From an uncultured Flammeovirgaceae bacterium (GTDB lineage: Bacteria; Bacteroidota; Bacteroidia; Cytophagales; Cyclobacteriaceae), in assembly GCA_937138955.1 (NCBI GenBank), contig CAKZPJ010000279.1, positions 1-13,097 on the forward strand: DNA of 13,097 nucleotides. Reading direction: 5' to 3'. The translations under genes were made by a program, and so were the position numbers. This document shows, one piece after another, positions 7,436 to 13,097 of the stretch (the first letter of the stretch is position 1; each line of letters starts with the position of its first letter). Below the pieces are notes generated by a model, which was not told the origin of the DNA, searched no databases, and saw nothing but the letters and a program-made list of their open reading frames with translations.

Positions 7436-8053
7436 CTAGGGAATTTGCAGAAATTTGTGGGTTTGTAGTGAGATACGCCACTGCGGGTTTTGTTGAACGT
7501 ATTCAATCATTTGAGGAAGCATTTTTTCGGCTACGCTCCACTCGGGTTGCAGAAATAGTTGGCACTGAGAATTCATTTTTTGGGCAAATTGCTCAGCCCA
7601 GCGAAAGTCATTCTTATTATAAATAATGATTTTCAGCTCGTGGGCTTGCTCGTGAATTTCGGGTAAAGGTGCCTTAAACTTTTTCGGGGAAAAACAAATC
7701 CAATCCAACTTTCCGCTCAGTGGATAAGCTCCTGAAGTCTCGATGTTAATTGTAAACCCAGATTGCTTGAGCTCTTGGGTAAGTTCGGTTAAATTGTATA
7801 TCAGCGGCTCGCCCCCAGTAATTACGACTAACCGAGACGGATACTGCTGTGCTTCTTCCACAATTTCACTCACAGTTTTTTGCGGGTGCGCGCTCGCATC
7901 CCACGATTCTTTTACATCGCACCAGTGGCAACCCACATCACAGCCACCCAAACGAATAAAGTAAGCCGCTTTCCCCTGATGAAACCCTTCGCCTTGTAGG
8001 GTGTAGAAGGCTTCCATAACAGGAAGTTTTTTAACTTCAGTTTTAACAGACAA
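7436..8053 (-). CDS. queE: 7-carboxy-7-deazaguanine synthase (radical SAM)
   Basis: QueE uses S-adenosylmethionine and a 4Fe-4S cluster to contract 6-carboxy-tetrahydropterin to 7-carboxy-7-deazaguanine, the ring-forming step toward preQ0 and queuosine. The 205-residue protein has the family start MEAFYTLQGEG (13-23), cluster cysteines C38, C42 and C45 in CDVGCHWCD, the SAM-binding GGEP (80-83), and FSPKKFK plus LQTHK (196-200) near the end, all typical of QueE. The CxxxCxxC spacing is the standard radical SAM one. It lies 14 bp after folD in the same direction, so the two are very probably cotranscribed. No queC, queD or queF is in the window. Confidence 0.95.
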   Translation of the reverse strand: MSVKTEVKKLPVMEAFYTLQGEGFHQGKAAYFIRLGGCDVGCHWCDVKESWDASAHPQKTVSEIVEEAQQYPSRLVVITGGEPLIYNLTELTQELKQSGFTINIETSGAYPLSGKLDWICFSPKKFKAPLPEIHEQAHELKIIIYNKNDFRWAEQFAQKMNSQCQLFLQPEWSVAEKMLPQMIEYVQQNPQWRISLQTHKFLQIP

Positions 8054-8067
8054 TGCTTCAACTCTAT

Positions 8068-8949
8068 TTATTGATAAATCTCTTTTTTGGCAGCCAACAT
8101 TGCGTTATAAAGTAGGGCTGCTCTCGTCATGGGACCAACTCCACCAGGTACCGGAGTAATGTAACTACATTTTTCCGCTACCTCTTCAAAGTGCACATCG
8201 CCCACCAATTTATAGCCGCGCGAGCGTTCGGGCGCATCTACTCGGTTGATACCAACATCGATCACTACGGCTCCTTCTTTCACCATATCAGCAGTTACAA
8301 AATGAGCTTTGCCAATAGCGGCAATTATAATATCCGCCTCGCGGGTAATCTCCGCCATATTTTTCGTTCGGCTATGGCAAATTGTAACAGTAGAGTTACC
8401 CGGATTAGACTTGCGGGACATTAGTAAACTCATCGGTGTACCGACAATATCGCTGCGACCAATTACTACGCAATGTTTACCTTCGGTTTCAATATTATAA
8501 CGCTCTAGCAATTGCATAATTCCCAATGGAGTAGCGGCTACGTAAGATGGTAACCCTTTCGCCATCCGTCCTACGTTTATCGGGTGAAAACCGTCCACAT
8601 CCTTTTCGGCTTTAATAGCAAAAGTGATTTTCTCGTCATTGATATGCTTAGGTAACGGTAACTGTACGATGAAACCATCAACGTCAGGGTTATCATTCAG
8701 CTTATGCACTTCGTTTAGCAACTCTTCTTCAGAGATAGATTCGCCCAAACGAACGAGAGTAGAATCAAAGCCTACTTGTTCACAATCTTTTACTTTATTG
8801 CGGACGTAGGTTTCGCTGGCAGTATCGTTGCCTACCAGTATGGCTGCCAAATGCGGCACCTTTTTTCCTTCAGCTTTCAGTTGTTGTACCTGTTCAGTGA
8901 GTTCCTGCCGAATTTGCTGCGCCGTTTGTTTACCGTCAATTATGGTCAT
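8068..8949 (-). CDS. folD: Bifunctional methylenetetrahydrofolate dehydrogenase / methenyltetrahydrofolate cyclohydrolase
   Basis: FolD interconverts 5,10-methylene-, 5,10-methenyl- and 10-formyl-tetrahydrofolate, supplying one-carbon units for purines and formyl-methionine in the cytoplasm. The 293-residue product has normal length. Visible signatures are [12 protein letters not shown] with the catalytic Y48-xxx-K52 pair, [11 protein letters not shown] (92-102), KDVDGFHP (116-123) with the catalytic aspartate, the NADP-binding [13 protein letters not shown] (161-173), and [10 protein letters not shown] (266-275). All key residues are intact. It is the first gene of a minus-strand group with queE and the outer-membrane protein gene. 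Confidence 0.97.
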   Translation of the reverse strand: MTIIDGKQTAQQIRQELTEQVQQLKAEGKKVPHLAAILVGNDTASETYVRNKVKDCEQVGFDSTLVRLGESISEEELLNEVHKLNDNPDVDGFIVQLPLPKHINDEKITFAIKAEKDVDGFHPINVGRMAKGLPSYVAATPLGIMQLLERYNIETEGKHCVVIGRSDIVGTPMSLLMSRKSNPGNSTVTICHSRTKNMAEITREADIIIAAIGKAHFVTADMVKEGAVVIDVGINRVDAPERSRGYKLVGDVHFEEVAEKCSYITPVPGGVGPMTRAALLYNAMLAAKKEIYQ

Positions 8950-8973
8950 AGTGGTGAGAATATATCTGATTCA

Positions 8974-8989
8974 TCGATAAGTGTATCGA
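8974..8989. repeat. 16-bp near-palindrome in the folD leader
   Basis: TCGATAAGTGTATCGA can form a small hairpin 24 bases upstream of the folD ATG. It matches 15 of 16 bases of TCGATAAGTTTATCGA at 6052-6067, the top of the rpmE2 terminator stem. Its role is unknown. Confidence 0.4.
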
Positions 8990-9003
8990 GCGAGAACGTT
9001 TGG

Positions 9004-9011
9004 CAAAAGTA
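9004..9011 (-). promoter_or_regulatory. Possible -7 box for folD-queE
   Basis: The minus strand reads TACTTTTG, matching TAnnTTTG, 54 bases before the folD start. No TTG lies at the usual -33 spacing, so support is partial. Confidence 0.35.
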
Positions 9012-9199
9012 CATATAACGCAAATGCCATCATAAAAATGTGAGTGAAACCATTTAATCTCTTCTTGTGGATAAATGTTAGAATTCCTGTAAAGATCATC
9101 TTATTTCTAATCGTAATTATCACTGTTCGCTAGTAATCATCAGAATACTACAAACATCAATATATTTTTTTTTTATAGTTTGCTGAAGAGTAGACATTA

Positions 9200-9254
9200 A
9201 GTAAACATCTACAAATAGACGAAGCGTTATTTAGGTATAATGTTGATGTTTACT
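9200..9254. repeat. 10-bp inverted repeat in the lepA-folD gap
   Basis: AGTAAACATC at 9200-9209 is perfectly complementary to GATGTTTACT at 9245-9254, with 35 bases between. It could be a binding site pair, a weak stem or chance in AT-rich DNA. Confidence 0.35.
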
Positions 9255-9335
9255 GCAAAATACAATAACCCTTTGGAGCTTGGTCATATGTCAAACATTA
9301 AAATGTATTCAAAATAATGTCTGAAGTGAGTTGAA

Positions 9336-11138
9336 TTAATCCAACTTCAGCACCGCCATAAAGGCTTCTTGGGGAATTTCTACGTTACCGACCTGGCGCA
9401 TTCGCTTCTTACCCTTTTTCTGCTTTTCCAGTAGTTTGCGTTTTCGAGAAATATCACCGCCGTAGCATTTGGCAATCACGTTTTTACGAAGGGCTTTTAC
9501 CGTTTCGCGAGCAATTACTTTCTGACCAATGGCGGCCTGAATAGCAATCTCGAACATCTGGCGGGGTAGCAGCTCCCGTAGTTTTTCACAGAGGCGCTTG
9601 CCCCATTCGTAAGCTTTATCGCGATGGACAATAGCGGAGAGTGCATCTACCTTATCACCATTAAGCATGATATCCAATTTTACCATGTTGGATGCTCGGT
9701 AGCCAATGGGGTGATAGTCTAAGGAGGCATAACCACGAGAAATGGTTTTTAGCTTATCGAAGAAGTCGAAGACAATTTCCGCCAAGGGCAACTCGAAAGT
9801 TAATTCAACCCGGTCTTGGGTTAGAAATACTTGATTCTTTATAACTCCTCGTTTATCTATACAAAGCTCTATAATACCGCCAATAAATTGCGACTTAGTG
9901 ATAATCTGCGCTCGGATGAAAGGCTCTTCAATACGGTCGAGAAAATTTGGCTCGGGCATTTCAGATGGTGCACTTACCGGTTTCATAGTATTATCAACAT
10001 CCGAAAGATAGGCGTGAAACCCTACCGAAGGAACGGTGGTGATGACGGTCATATCAAATTCTCGCTCCAACCGCTCCTGCACAATTTCCATATGCAACAT
10101 TCCCAGAAAACCGCAGCGAAAGCCAAAACCTAGTGCCGCCGAGGTTTCGGGTTCCCAGATCAGAGCGGCATCATTTAGTTGCAATTTCTCCATAGAGGCT
10201 CGCAGCTCTTCAAAATCGGAAGTTTCTACCGGATATATACCGGCAAAGACCATTGGTTTTACGTCCTCGAATCCACTCAAGGAGGTAGCCGGATTTTTCA
10301 CGTGGGTGATGGTATCACCAACCTTTACTTCGCTAGCGGTTTTAATACCAGAAATAATATAGCCTACATTTCCTGCTTCAATCGTTTTCGCAGGCTCCTG
10401 CTTCAGCTTTAAAATCCCGATTTCATCAGCACTGTAAGTACGCTCGGTATTCACAAATTTCACCTGATCTCCCTTGTTCAGTTTTCCGTTAAAGACACGA
10501 AAGTACACTTCCACCCCCCGAAAAGAATTATAAACTGAGTCGAAGATCATTGCTTGCAAAGGCGCATCGACTTCTCCCGCCGGTGGCTCAATTCGCTCTA
10601 CTACCGCCTCCAGAATTTCGGGTACTCCTAAGCCTTCTTTGGCACTCGCCAGCAGAATATCTTCTTGATTGCAGCCAATCAAATCAATAATCTGATCGCT
10701 TACTTCTTCTACCATTGCTCCGGGCAAATCAATTTTATTTAGTACCGGAATAATTTCCAGATCGTGCTCAATTGCTAGGTACAAATTAGAAATAGTCTGA
10801 GCTTCTACTCCCTGAGCGGCATCAACTACCAATAATGCGCCCTCGCAAGCCGCAATAGAGCGCGATACTTCGTAAGAAAAATCAACATGGCCGGGAGTAT
10901 CAATCAGATTAAGAATATAAGCCTCTTCTTTTCCCCCTTTACTATACGTATAATTCATCTGGATAGCATGGCTCTTAATAGTAATACCTCGCTCCCGCTC
11001 CAAATCCATATTGTCCAGCAGTTGGTCTTGCATATCCCGCTCATCTACTGAGCCGGTTGCCTGAAGCAATCGGTCAGCTAGGGTACTTTTTCCATGGTCA
11101 ATGTGGGCGATGATGCAAAAATTACGGATATTCTTCAT
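9336..11138 (-). CDS. lepA: Translation elongation factor 4 (LepA), ribosome-associated GTPase
   Basis: EF4/LepA is a GTPase that binds ribosomes and acts in translation under stress and in ribosome maturation. From the ATG at 11136-11138 the protein has 600 residues, the usual length, and starts [19 protein letters not shown] as the family does. The frame is open back to an ATG at 11169-11171, but those 11 extra residues ([11 protein letters not shown]) have no family likeness. The P-loop AHIDHGKS lies at 11-18, DTPGH at 80-84, NKID at 134-137 and SAK at 165-167. [20 protein letters not shown] and the C-terminal [20 protein letters not shown] basic tract (read here as [16 protein letters not shown]), then [15 protein letters not shown], are LepA-specific. 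It stands alone, divergent from the DUF2237 gene, with a good promoter upstream. Confidence 0.97.
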   Translation of the reverse strand: MKNIRNFCIIAHIDHGKSTLADRLLQATGSVDERDMQDQLLDNMDLERERGITIKSHAIQMNYTYSKGGKEEAYILNLIDTPGHVDFSYEVSRSIAACEGALLVVDAAQGVEAQTISNLYLAIEHDLEIIPVLNKIDLPGAMVEEVSDQIIDLIGCNQEDILLASAKEGLGVPEILEAVVERIEPPAGEVDAPLQAMIFDSVYNSFRGVEVYFRVFNGKLNKGDQVKFVNTERTYSADEIGILKLKQEPAKTIEAGNVGYIISGIKTASEVKVGDTITHVKNPATSLSGFEDVKPMVFAGIYPVETSDFEELRASMEKLQLNDAALIWEPETSAALGFGFRCGFLGMLHMEIVQERLEREFDMTVITTVPSVGFHAYLSDVDNTMKPVSAPSEMPEPNFLDRIEEPFIRAQIITKSQFIGGIIELCIDKRGVIKNQVFLTQDRVELTFELPLAEIVFDFFDKLKTISRGYASLDYHPIGYRASNMVKLDIMLNGDKVDALSAIVHRDKAYEWGKRLCEKLRELLPRQMFEIAIQAAIGQKVIARETVKALRKNVIAKCYGGDISRKRKLLEKQKKGKKRMRQVGNVEIPQEAFMAVLKLD

Positions 11139-11190
11139 AAGCTTCGTTCTACAGCAAATAATCGGCGCCAACCGCCAATGATCGAATGTT

Positions 11191-11223
11191 CAAAAATAGC
11201 AATAATAGTTGGTGTAGTAACAA
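11191..11223 (-). promoter_or_regulatory. Bacteroidota-type promoter for lepA
   Basis: On the minus strand TTG (11221-11223) is followed after 22 bases by TATTTTTG (11191-11198), a full match to TAnnTTTG at an allowed spacing. It ends 52 bases before the preferred lepA ATG at 11138 and 19 bases before the alternative ATG at 11171. Confidence 0.5.
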
Positions 11224-11310
11224 GGGCGAAGGCGTATTTAGTTTAGCCAGAAAATGAAACTTTCGACTGGTACTCAAACTATTCCTTTGGTGCCGGGTTG
11301 AAAACAGCGT

Positions 11311-11691
11311 ATGAGCAACAATAAGACAAAAAATGTGCTAGGCAATTCACTTCAGCTTTGTAGCGAATCACCCAAGACTGGGTTTTACCGTACTGGTTGT
11401 TGCGAGACTGGCCCGGAAGATAGTGGCCGTCATCTGGTCTGTGCCATTATGACCGATGAGTTTCTCCTGTTTACTAAGCAACAAGGCAATGATTTGATCA
11501 CTCCACTGCCTGTCTATAATTTTCCAGGACTGAAGGCGAACGATCGCTGGTGTCTCTGTGCTTTGCGGTGGAAAGAAGCTTTTGACGCAGGGATTGCCCC
11601 TCCGGTGGTATTGGAAGCTACTCACGAATCAGTTCTGCGGTATGTTTCTATAGAAAACCTGTTAGCTCACGCCCACTTACCCGTAAACTAA
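11311..11691 (+). CDS. DUF2237 family protein, function unknown
   Basis: This 126-residue cytoplasmic protein matches the small conserved DUF2237 family, found widely in bacteria with no established function. The pattern is clear: NVLGNSLQLCS (8-18), KTGFYRTGCCETGPEDSGRH (22-41), VCAIMTDEFLLF (43-54), GNDL, FPGLKANDRWCLCALRWKEA (71-90), APPVVLEATHE (97-107). Six cysteines (C17, C30, C31, C44, C81, C83) stand at motif positions and might bind a metal, which is inference. The family-like sequence begins at KNVLG, so the start at 11311 leaves a short extension of about six residues. It is divergent from lepA across a 172-bp gap; no clear -7 box was seen on the plus strand there. Confidence 0.9.
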   Translation: MSNNKTKNVLGNSLQLCSESPKTGFYRTGCCETGPEDSGRHLVCAIMTDEFLLFTKQQGNDLITPLPVYNFPGLKANDRWCLCALRWKEAFDAGIAPPVVLEATHESVLRYVSIENLLAHAHLPVN

Positions 11692-12154
11692 GCCTCTTCT
11701 TCTCTTTAATATAATTTTTCTGCTTAAAGTTAAAATCTAGCACTTACGAAGTGTGAGGGGATATTTTGCTTGGATAAACCGCTTAAGTCCTAGATTTATT
11801 TATTTTGAGCCGAAAAGTGATTGGCAAAACGCTAAAAATGCTCTTTTCTGGCAGCTAAATCGGTAACCTTTTTAATGTTTGAAGTAAGAAGCAGATATTT
11901 CTCATGTACCTTTTTAAGAGAAAATGATAAAAAAATTTACTATATATTTCATTTACTCTCGAAATAGTACATATCTATTTTTTGCAATTATAAAACTATA
12001 TCAAGAACTATTTAAACGCTTATACTAATAACCCCTTTCATTTAGACCATATAATTGCTCGCTCCGAGAAATGTATTAATCTATTCACTTCCATTCCTGA
12101 ATATTTCGCCGTTGTATACAATTCATTGCTCAACCGGCAACTGCACAAGAAAAT
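11692..12154. other. AT-rich non-coding gap with a structured inverted repeat
   Basis: These 463 bases hold no gene I can support. An extended inverted repeat lies at 11733-11797. From about 11930 to 12010 the DNA is strongly AT-rich. A stretch open from 11994 to a TGA at 12168-12170, in a frame other than that of the next gene, has no ATG and no recognisable sigma region 2. The frame of the next gene is closed by TGA at 12098-12100. Confidence 0.55.
11733..11797 (+). repeat. Inverted repeat with nested alternative hairpin, possible terminator
   Basis: AAATCTAGCACTT (11733-11745) pairs with AAGTCCTAGATTT (11785-11797) at 12 of 13 positions. Inside it, CACTT (11741-11745) can pair instead with AAGTG (11749-11753) over a 3-base loop. 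The right arm is followed by ATTTATTTTG. It lies 41 bp after the DUF2237 stop, so it could end that transcript or be part of a small RNA. Confidence 0.4.
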
Positions 12155-12352
12155 ATGGAGAAGCAAGAACTGAGAAACCAACTCTACGCTTGCATTGCCC
12201 AACTAGACGACAGTAATCGGGCTATCGTTTTGCTTCATTTAGAAGGCATTGCTAATCAGCAGATTGCCGAGATTATAGGATTGAGTGATAACCACGTAGC
12301 GGTGAAGCTCAAACGAATCAGCGAGAAGCTAAAGATATGCCTTAAACAATAA
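12155..12352 (+). CDS. Sigma-70 region 4 only protein (N-terminally reduced ECF sigma factor)
   Basis: The 65-residue product matches only the C-terminal domain of ECF sigma factors: a helix (LYACIAQLDDSNRAIVLLHL, 10-29), then the helix-turn-helix of region 4.2 (33-60; QQIAEIIGLSDNHVAVKLKR), which in full sigma factors reads the -35 element. Region 2, which binds core polymerase and the -10 element in a normal protein of about 165-190 residues, is absent. The frame is closed 19 codons upstream by TGA at 12098-12100, and I see no region 2 remnant in the 463 bases before it. It may be a degraded gene or a stand-alone region 4 regulator. The next gene starts 5 bases after its stop, as in many Bacteroidota sigma/anti-sigma pairs. 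Confidence 0.7.
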   Translation: MEKQELRNQLYACIAQLDDSNRAIVLLHLEGIANQQIAEIIGLSDNHVAVKLKRISEKLKICLKQ

Positions 12353-12357
12353 GAAGT

Positions 12358-12582
12358 ATGCTAGATCAGGAACTACAAGAACTATGGCAAGAAACGCCGC
12401 CCGATATGCAAATCAAGTTTAGTCAATCTAAACTCATATGGATTTTTTACGGATTCTATCTATTGTTTGGTATTGGAGTACAGATGTTTGTTTGGTGGAT
12501 GAACCGCCAAGCGTTAATCAAGGAATTCAACCCAATATTGAAACAGATAGAAAATACGATACAGAGCCTAGAATCGTCCTAA
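12358..12582 (+). CDS. Small single-span membrane protein, possible reduced anti-sigma partner
   Basis: This 74-residue protein has a soluble N-terminus containing LQELWQETPP (6-15), one membrane span at about 26-48 (LIWIFYGFYLLFGIGVQMFVWWM), and a charged helical C-terminus (50-74). The N-terminal LxxLWQ pattern recalls the membrane proteins encoded directly after ECF sigma genes in Bacteroidota, which are usually considerably longer. The 5-base gap to the sigma region 4 gene supports cotranscription. That it restrains the sigma-like protein is inference from position only. It is not a recognised named family to me. Confidence 0.55.
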   Translation: MLDQELQELWQETPPDMQIKFSQSKLIWIFYGFYLLFGIGVQMFVWWMNRQALIKEFNPILKQIENTIQSLESS

Positions 12583-12601
12583 AAAACCATTTATCCCTCT
12601 C

Positions 12602-12631
12602 TTGTTATACCGAGTAACCATGGTAATTTCG
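12602..12631 (+). promoter_or_regulatory. Possible promoter of the toxin-antitoxin module
   Basis: TTG at 12602-12604 is followed after 19 bases by TAATTTCG (12624-12631), which matches TAnnTTTG at all but one position, 26 bases before the antitoxin ATG. The perfect palindrome ACCATGGT (12617-12624) lies between and touches the -7 box, where antitoxin autoregulation sites are often found. Confidence 0.4.
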
Positions 12632-12657
12632 TTATTAAAAAGTGAAAGGCGAAACTC

Positions 12658-12846
12658 ATGGAAACTATTATCATTTCGGGAGATAAAAGTAAAGTTGATT
12701 TAATACAAAAATTAGCCAAAGAGTTAGGACTAGATAGCAAACGAGTAGACAAACTCTTAACCGAAGATCCGGCTCTGGGCATGTTGGCTAACATGGTAAA
12801 AACTGGTAAAACAGTTAGTAAAGCTACTGTTCTAAAAAAAGCCTAA
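12658..12846 (+). CDS. Putative antitoxin of a RelE/ParE-type toxin-antitoxin module
   Basis: The 62-residue protein (METIIISGDKSK start) has a short beta-strand opening, a lysine-rich amphipathic helix (LIQKLAKELGL, 15-25) and a C-terminal part ending VSKATVLKKA. Small proteins of this type sit directly upstream of RelE/ParE-like toxins in Bacteroidota and other phyla; the assignment rests mainly on that context and on the toxin-like frame beginning 6 bases after its stop. In such modules the antitoxin binds and blocks the toxin and represses its own promoter. I see no standard DNA-binding motif. The reading frame is intact while the toxin is broken. Confidence 0.65.
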   Translation: METIIISGDKSKVDLIQKLAKELGLDSKRVDKLLTEDPALGMLANMVKTGKTVSKATVLKKA

Positions 12847-12852
12847 GAATAT

Positions 12853-13083
12853 ATGATTGTTGGTTTTGATCAATCTTTTCACAAAAGTTTGTCGAGGTTA
12901 AAAAACAAATAAGTAGCTTACAAACTCATCAACTTTATTGAAGAACTAGAGAATGCTACTAAATTGGCTGATATTCCTAACGTTAAAAAATTAAAAGGTT
13001 TTAAAAATTACTCTGGAATTAGAATAGGCGATTATTGCTTAGGAACGCCGGAATTTTGGGGCGGAACCAGGCGCGAAAACTGA
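12853..13083 (+). pseudogene. RelE/ParE-like toxin gene, broken by an in-frame stop and a lost 3' end
   Basis: From the ATG at 12853 the frame reads MIVGFDQSFHKSLSRLKNK, then TAA at 12910-12912, then continues open as VAYKLINFIEELENATKL, ADIPNVKKLKGFKNYSGI and RIGDYCLG to about 13044. Read through, this follows RelE/ParE family toxins closely: FDxSFxKSLxxLKxK, then IEELENAT, then KLKGFKNYxxIRIGDYRLG. One base change would create the TAA. The usual arginine in GDYR is also changed (GDYC). After GDYCLG the expected C-terminal strands are missing and the frame ends at TGA 13081-13083 in GC-richer, unlike sequence. An active toxin would be an mRNA interferase or gyrase poison; this copy should be dead. 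It begins 6 bases after the antitoxin gene. Confidence 0.75.
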
Positions 13084-13097
13084 GCATAGCCAAGCTC
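13045..13097. other. GC-richer edge sequence unlike the toxin gene
   Basis: By hand count 13041-13080 is 60% GC (24 of 40), against 26% (21 of 80) for the 80 bases before it. Likeness to the toxin family stops at the same place. It may be the border of an inserted element or a deletion junction; too little is visible to identify it. Confidence 0.35.

Larger units (their letters stand above)
8950..9335. other. Non-coding gap between lepA and folD
   Basis: These 386 AT-rich bases hold no gene I can support. The left part carries the folD leader and possible promoter. A run of ten T lies at 9165-9174. A 10-bp inverted repeat is at 9200-9209 and 9245-9254. At the far right, CTGAAG...GTTG (from 9321) and CAACTTCAG (to 9350) span the lepA stop as an imperfect stem that may help end lepA transcripts. 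Confidence 0.55.

Noticed and set aside
8054..8067. Possible preQ1-type riboswitch before queE
   Set aside because: The gap to folD is only 14 bp, leaving no room for an aptamer.
8191..9018. Plus-strand reading frames across folD
   Set aside because: Antisense shadows of a conserved gene with no recognisable protein features.
9831..10412. Several plus-strand reading frames of 77-108 codons inside lepA
   Set aside because: They are antisense to a clearly coding, highly conserved gene, overlap each other in different frames and resemble nothing.
11139..11171. Longer start for lepA
   Set aside because: The family starts at MKNIRNF; the 11 upstream residues are unlike any LepA N-terminus.
11368..11625. 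Minus-strand frame of 85 codons inside the DUF2237 gene
   Set aside because: The plus-strand product matches a known family along its whole length, so this is its antisense shadow.
503..12030. 13-mer GCTTATACTAATA at 503-515 and at 12018-12030
   Set aside because: One such match is expected by chance in an AT-rich window of this size, and the flanks do not match.
11994..12170. 57-codon open stretch ahead of the sigma region 4 gene, ending LLNRQLHKKIWRSKN-like
   Set aside because: Considered as a frameshifted sigma N-terminus, but it has no ATG and no region 2 pattern, so it is probably a chance opening in AT-rich DNA.
12591..12794. Minus-strand 67-codon frame over the antitoxin
   Set aside because: It is antisense to the antitoxin gene and shows no features of its own.

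Overview
The window looks like a piece of a Bacteroidota chromosome, most likely from the Cytophagales or a related marine lineage. The order is inference from the protein flavour, not proven. The signs are moderate-to-low GC, start codons mostly without Shine-Dalgarno sequences, several sites matching the Bacteroidota promoter (-33 TTG, -7 TAnnTTTG), a zinc-free type B ribosomal protein L31, a cyclophilin lipoprotein with the insertion common in this phylum, and a C-terminal Phe on a predicted outer-membrane protein.

Layout. Positions 1-364 (minus) carry the 5' part of a sodium:alanine (AGCS) symporter gene that runs off the left edge. Positions 365-958 are an AT-rich gap. At 959-2068 (plus) lies a GT-B glycosyltransferase, whose 3' end overlaps by 30 bp, convergently, the end of an RmlD-like reductase gene (minus). 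Reading leftwards from 6006 is a minus-strand cluster: holB (DNA polymerase III delta'), hemC (overlapping by 4 bp), a cyclophilin-type lipoprotein and the RmlD-like gene. A strong inverted-repeat terminator separates this cluster from rpmE2. Next on the minus strand is a folD-queE-(outer-membrane protein) group, then a 386-bp non-coding gap, then lepA. A DUF2237 gene diverges from lepA at 11311.

Up to about 11.7 kb the content is housekeeping: translation (lepA, rpmE2), replication (holB), heme (hemC), folate one-carbon metabolism (folD), queuosine precursor synthesis (queE) and surface sugars (the glycosyltransferase and RmlD-like proteins). From 11.7 kb to the right edge the window changes character. 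It holds a 463-bp AT-rich gap with a structured inverted repeat, and a 65-residue protein that is only region 4 of an ECF sigma factor. A 74-residue single-span membrane protein follows, in the position usually held by an anti-sigma partner. Then comes a toxin-antitoxin module with an intact antitoxin and a RelE/ParE-like toxin gene broken by an in-frame stop. The toxin reading frame then runs into an abruptly GC-richer stretch near 13041. This right-hand 1.4 kb reads as an accessory, decaying region and is the most interesting part.

I saw no tRNA, rRNA, CRISPR array, complete mobile element or obvious new multi-gene system. The best leads are the reduced sigma/membrane-protein pair, the broken toxin with its retained antitoxin, the composition break at the right edge, the delta' zinc site that has lost half its cysteines, and a near-identical 16-bp palindrome found at two intergenic sites.
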